Assembly (NCBI GenBank): GCA_902603905.1
Contig: CACKWM010000003.1
Coordinates: forward strand, 1-64,000
Source: an uncultured Pelagibacteraceae bacterium
GTDB lineage: Bacteria; Pseudomonadota; Alphaproteobacteria; Pelagibacterales; Pelagibacteraceae
Length of the DNA stretch: 64,000 nt
Direction of reading: 5' to 3'
A program made the position numbers and the translations under genes. The notes under the pieces are model-generated. The model searched no databases. It was not told the DNA's origin and saw nothing but the letters and a program-made list of their open reading frames with translations. Numbering within the stretch: position 1 is the first letter of the stretch; each line of letters begins with the position of its first letter. Of the stretch, positions 61,101 through 64,000 are shown in pieces.

Positions 61101-61149
61101 ATTCTTTAATTACAACACTTAAAAGCACAATAAAATTTTAAATATTTAA

Positions 61150-62082
61150 ATGTTTTCGCTAATTTTTCCAGGTCAAGGTTCTCAATCAGTAGGCATGGGG
61201 AAAGAACTTCATGCAAAGTTTGATATGGTAAAAAAAATTTTTAAGGAAGCAGATAATATATTGGATTTTTCAATATCTAGTTTAATTTTAGAAGGCCCAA
61301 AAGAACAATTAGATTTAACAGAAAATACACAGCCCGCAATTTTTTTGGTTGGATATTCGATATTTCAATTATTAAAAAAAGAATTCAATATAGATTTAAA
61401 CAAAGCCAGTTTTTTTGCTGGTCATTCTTTAGGAGAATATACTGCGTTAGCTTCATCTGATGTATTAAGTTTTTCTGACACATTAAAAATTTTAAAAGTA
61501 AGAGGAAACGCTATGCAAAGCGCTGTTCCAAAAAATGAAGGCGGAATGTTAGCTATATTGGGTTCAGATTTAATAAAAATAGAAAAAATTATTCTAGAGA
61601 ACAAAAACAAATATGAATGCTTTATAGCAAATGACAACTCTGAAGGACAGGTGGTCGTCAGTGGAAAGATTACTGATATAGATAAATTTTCTTTAGATTT
61701 AAGATCAAATAAAATTAAAAATATTAAATTACCAGTTAGCGCTCCTTTCCATTGCAATTTAATGAAAAAAGCTACAGAAATAATGAGCAAAGAAATTGAA
61801 AATTTAGAATTTAAGAACCCAAAAAATGTTTTAATTTCAAATGTTACCGGCAAAGAAATTAAAGATGTAAAATTAATAAAAAAATTGTTAATTGAACAAA
61901 TTGAGAGCAGAGTGCGATGGAGAGAAAGTGTTTTATTAATGATAGCAAAAGGTACTGATAAATTTATTGAGATAGGACCAGGTAAAGTTTTGTCTGGATT
62001 AATTAAAAGAATTAACAAAAACGTAAAAGTTAGTGCAATAAATACAGAAGAGGATATAAAGTTAATAAATATAAATGATTAG
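61150..62082 (+). CDS. fabD: malonyl-CoA-ACP transacylase FabD
   Basis: 310 residues. It loads malonate on acyl carrier protein for fatty acid synthesis. Visible are FPGQGSQSVGMGKEL at the start, the catalytic Ser in FAGHSLGEYTALAS (about 90-103), the malonate Arg region KVRGNAMQ and the catalytic His in PVSAPFHCNLMK. ATG of fabG overlaps its end by 8 bases. Confidence 0.96.
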   Translation: MFSLIFPGQGSQSVGMGKELHAKFDMVKKIFKEADNILDFSISSLILEGPKEQLDLTENTQPAIFLVGYSIFQLLKKEFNIDLNKASFFAGHSLGEYTALASSDVLSFSDTLKILKVRGNAMQSAVPKNEGGMLAILGSDLIKIEKIILENKNKYECFIANDNSEGQVVVSGKITDIDKFSLDLRSNKIKNIKLPVSAPFHCNLMKKATEIMSKEIENLEFKNPKNVLISNVTGKEIKDVKLIKKLLIEQIESRVRWRESVLLMIAKGTDKFIEIGPGKVLSGLIKRINKNVKVSAINTEEDIKLININD

Positions 62083-62812
62083 TTTAGAAAATAAAAAGGT
62101 AATCGTAACTGGTGCAACAGGAGGCATTGGAAGTTCTGTTGTAGAAAAATTTATTGAAATGAAAGCTAATGTTTTGGCAACCGGTAGAAATAACACTAAA
62201 TTAGAAGAATTAAAAAATAAATTTAAAAATTTAAAAACTCTTAGCTTTGACACATCTAAACACGAAGATATCGAAAAATTCATCGACAATTCATCAAATG
62301 AACTAGGTGGCAATATTGATATTTTAATTAATAATGCAGGCATAAATCAAGATAACTTGGCCATAAGAATGGATATTGAAGAATGGAAAAAAGTTATTGA
62401 TATAAATTTGACTTCAACTTTTTTGTTGTCAAAATTTGCTATAAAAAAAATGCTTAAAAATAAATATGGAAAAATAGTAAACATTACATCCGTAATAGGA
62501 CATACTGGAAATGTGGGCCAGTCTAATTATGCAGCATCAAAGGCAGCCATTATTTCAATGTCAAAAAGTTTAGCTTTAGAATATGCAAAAAAAAATATTA
62601 CAGTTAATTGTATATCTCCGGGTTATATAACAACAAATATGACTAAACAAATCAATGAAAAGTGGAAGGAAATTATCAAATCCAAGATTCCTATGGACAA
62701 GTTTGGATTGCCTAAAGATGTTGCAAATACAGTCGTATTTTTGTCATCAGAGGGAGCAAACTATATTACAGGACAAACTATACATGTTAACGGCGGTATG
62801 TATATGGCTTGA
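62075..62812 (+). CDS. fabG: 3-oxoacyl-ACP reductase FabG
   Basis: 245 residues of the short-chain dehydrogenase fold. NADPH motif VTGATGGIGSSV (about 11-22), LINNAGINQDN, catalytic Ser in NITSVIGHTGN, Tyr and Lys in SNYAASKAA (about 150-158) and the C-terminal GQTIHVNGGMYM. It reduces 3-oxoacyl-ACP. It is placed between fabD and acpP as in most bacteria. Confidence 0.96.
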   Translation: MISLENKKVIVTGATGGIGSSVVEKFIEMKANVLATGRNNTKLEELKNKFKNLKTLSFDTSKHEDIEKFIDNSSNELGGNIDILINNAGINQDNLAIRMDIEEWKKVIDINLTSTFLLSKFAIKKMLKNKYGKIVNITSVIGHTGNVGQSNYAASKAAIISMSKSLALEYAKKNITVNCISPGYITTNMTKQINEKWKEIIKSKIPMDKFGLPKDVANTVVFLSSEGANYITGQTIHVNGGMYMA

Positions 62813-62836
62813 CAAAACTACTTTTTAATCTATTAA
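62809..62836 (+). promoter_or_regulatory. predicted acpP promoter
   Basis: TTGACA (62809-62814), a perfect -35 box that includes the fabG stop, is followed after 16 bases by TATTAA (62831-62836). It lies within the 49-base fabG-acpP gap and would let acpP be expressed at a higher level than fabDG. An AAAAGGA site precedes the acpP ATG. Confidence 0.4.
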
Positions 62837-62861
62837 CAAAATATAATAAAAAGGAATAATT

Positions 62862-63098
62862 ATGTCAGATGTTTCAAGTAAAGTTAAAAAAATTGTTGCA
62901 GATCATTTAGGTGTTGATGAAGCTAAAGTAACAGATGAATCTAGTTTTATTGATGACCTTGGCGCTGATAGTTTAGACACAGTTGAATTGGTTATGGCTT
63001 TTGAGGAAGAATTTGGTTCGGAGATTTCTGATAGTGAAGCAGAAAAAATTTTAACTGTAGGTGATGCAATTAAATTTATAGAGAGTAAAAGTAATTAG
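62862..63098 (+). CDS. acpP: acyl carrier protein
   Basis: 78 residues, acidic. The phosphopantetheine Ser is in the invariant [19 protein letters not shown] (Ser about 37). It carries acyl chains for FabD, FabG and others. A good AAGGA ribosome site precedes it. It is followed after 10 bases by gmk; in many bacteria fabF comes next, so the order here is altered. Confidence 0.97.
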   Translation: MSDVSSKVKKIVADHLGVDEAKVTDESSFIDDLGADSLDTVELVMAFEEEFGSEISDSEAEKILTVGDAIKFIESKSN

Positions 63099-63108
63099 TT
63101 AATATTAA

Positions 63109-63741
63109 ATGTCCTCAAATAAAGATGGGATAATGTTAATATTATCTTCGCCATCTGGAGCAGGAAAGACGACGCTCGTAAAATTATTATCAAAAAAAAA
63201 AAATTTTCATATTTCAGTTTCTCACACAACACGAAAGCCAAGAATAAATGAAGTTCAAGACCAAGATTATCATTTTATAAATAATGAAGAATTTGAAGAT
63301 TTAATAAAAAAAAATGAATTTTTAGAATATGCTAAAGTGTTTAATCATTTATATGGAACTACAAAAACACCAGTAATAAACAACCTTAAAAATGGTAAAA
63401 ATGTTATTTTTGATATTGATTGGCAAGGAACAGAGCAAATAAAAAATAAAAACCTTCAATATAAATTAATAACTTTTTTTGTTTTGCCCCCTAGCAAAGA
63501 AGTTTTATTTGATAGATTATCAAATAGAGATATGAAAGATAAATTAATAGTTGAAGAAAGAATGCAGCAATTTGAAAAAGATATACTTCACTGGAAAAAC
63601 TATGATTATGTTGTTATTAATGATAATTTACAAAATTGCTTCAATCAAATTTGCGATTTGATTGACTCCGCAACTAACAACTCCAAAAATCAATACGACA
63701 AGAAATTAATTTTAAATCATGTTGAAAAATTAACATCTTAA
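63109..63741 (+). CDS. gmk: guanylate kinase
   Basis: 210 residues. P-loop [15 protein letters not shown] (about 13-27), the GMP-binding [20 protein letters not shown] (about 38-57), [14 protein letters not shown] and the lid region [20 protein letters not shown]. It phosphorylates GMP to GDP. The 3' end overlaps the convergent rsmA gene by 12 bases. Confidence 0.96.
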   Translation: MSSNKDGIMLILSSPSGAGKTTLVKLLSKKKNFHISVSHTTRKPRINEVQDQDYHFINNEEFEDLIKKNEFLEYAKVFNHLYGTTKTPVINNLKNGKNVIFDIDWQGTEQIKNKNLQYKLITFFVLPPSKEVLFDRLSNRDMKDKLIVEERMQQFEKDILHWKNYDYVVINDNLQNCFNQICDLIDSATNNSKNQYDKKLILNHVEKLTS

Positions 63742-64000
63742 ATTTTCATATTCTTTTGTAATTTTGTAGTAAGTATCATGTGAAAGATTTTGAGGTCTTA
63801 AATTTAAATTAATATTAAATTTTTTTGCAATTTGATATGGATTTTGAAATATTTGACTCAAAGGTTTATTTATCATTTTTCTTCTCTGACTAAAAAAAAT
63901 TCGAGTAATCATTTCAAGATTTTTAGGATTTTTTATTTTAAAAAAATTATTTTTGGGTGAAAAAATTAACAAAGTACTTTCAATTTTTGGTTTTGGAAAA
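63730..64000 (-). CDS. rsmA: 16S rRNA dimethyladenosine transferase RsmA (KsgA), C-terminal part only
   Basis: The frame is open to the right edge of the window, so the start lies outside. The visible 89 residues are the C-terminal domain: [15 protein letters not shown] at the edge, then [17 protein letters not shown] and [18 protein letters not shown]. RsmA methylates two adenines in helix 45 of 16S rRNA. An internal TTG at 63972 is not the true start. Confidence 0.92.
   Translation of the reverse strand, partial: FPKPKIESTLLIFSPKNNFFKIKNPKNLEMITRIFFSQRRKMINKPLSQIFQNPYQIAKKFNINLNLRPQNLSHDTYYKITKEYENLRC

Noticed and set aside
61422-62018. 198-codon open frame opposite fabD
   Set aside because: It is the antisense of a confident fabD gene; hydrophobic composition is due to the AT-rich codons of fabD.

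Overview
The window looks like a stretch of a streamlined marine alphaproteobacterium of the SAR11 (Pelagibacterales) type. The evidence is very AT-rich sequence, intergenic gaps often of 0-30 bases, many 4-12 base gene overlaps, a large share of transporters and C1/methyl/amine enzymes, and a betaine-homocysteine methyltransferase gene behind a tandem SAM-II + SAM-V riboswitch leader, an arrangement known from SAR11. This assignment is inference from content. I saw no tRNA, rRNA, CRISPR array, transposase or integrase.

Layout. 1-6.8 kb: a CHASE2/PP2C signalling protein, a small lipoprotein, a DadA-like oxidoreductase and an EamA transporter that are each broken by one extra T in a T run, then msrB, a glutaredoxin, a small helix-turn-helix-like protein and a divergent ProC-like reductase. 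6.8-21.5 kb: two convergent operons meeting at a terminator at 13.67-13.70 kb. The + operon has LivG, LivF, LivH and LivM, a luciferase-like monooxygenase (LLM), an alpha/beta hydrolase and an MFS carrier. The - operon has a second LLM, a ThDP enzyme, a DUF1185 protein, a hydrolase, an aldehyde dehydrogenase, an EamA carrier and the matching LivK-type binding protein. Together they look like uptake and oxidation of one unidentified compound. 21.6-28.5 kb: a glutamine-synthetase-like ligase, cupin, glyoxalase I and a MetX-like hydrolase beside two divergent Rieske oxygenases and a D-2-hydroxyacid dehydrogenase. 28.5-35.1 kb: 2OG-Fe oxygenase, EamA carrier, ureohydrolase, an uncharacterised protein with an internal duplication, and a GMC dehydrogenase + HD-type diiron oxygenase + TauD dioxygenase trio. 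35.2-42.8 kb: NAD-type formate dehydrogenase with FdhD, an IscU-like scaffold, MobA and MoeA. 42.9-45.2 kb: EamA carrier and an amidinotransferase.

45.0-48.7 kb is a mosaic repeat region. A serine-protease lipoprotein and a secreted protein are separated by repeated pieces of a common 5' leader plus signal-peptide start (MKKLLG) and of a small gene (MNKENASKLWK), most of them truncated. 48.7-54.1 kb: a charged coiled-coil protein, MFS and EamA carriers, the riboswitch-controlled bhmT, a rhodanese and a second HD protein with a diiron-type ligand set. 54.1-64 kb is housekeeping: purF, cvpA, an RND protein, dnaB, rplI-rpsR-rpsF, then divergent fabD-fabG-acpP-gmk and the 3' part of rsmA.

The themes are one-carbon and methyl metabolism (betaine, formate, SAM control), oxidative attack on small N- or P-containing organics using non-haem iron, Rieske and flavin oxygenases, and heavy use of drug/metabolite-type exporters (five EamA genes, one broken). 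The most interesting items are the two-level SAM switch, the MKKLLG leader cassettes, the HD-oxygenase/TauD pair, the GS-like/Rieske cluster and the LLM/ThDP/DUF1185 cluster.
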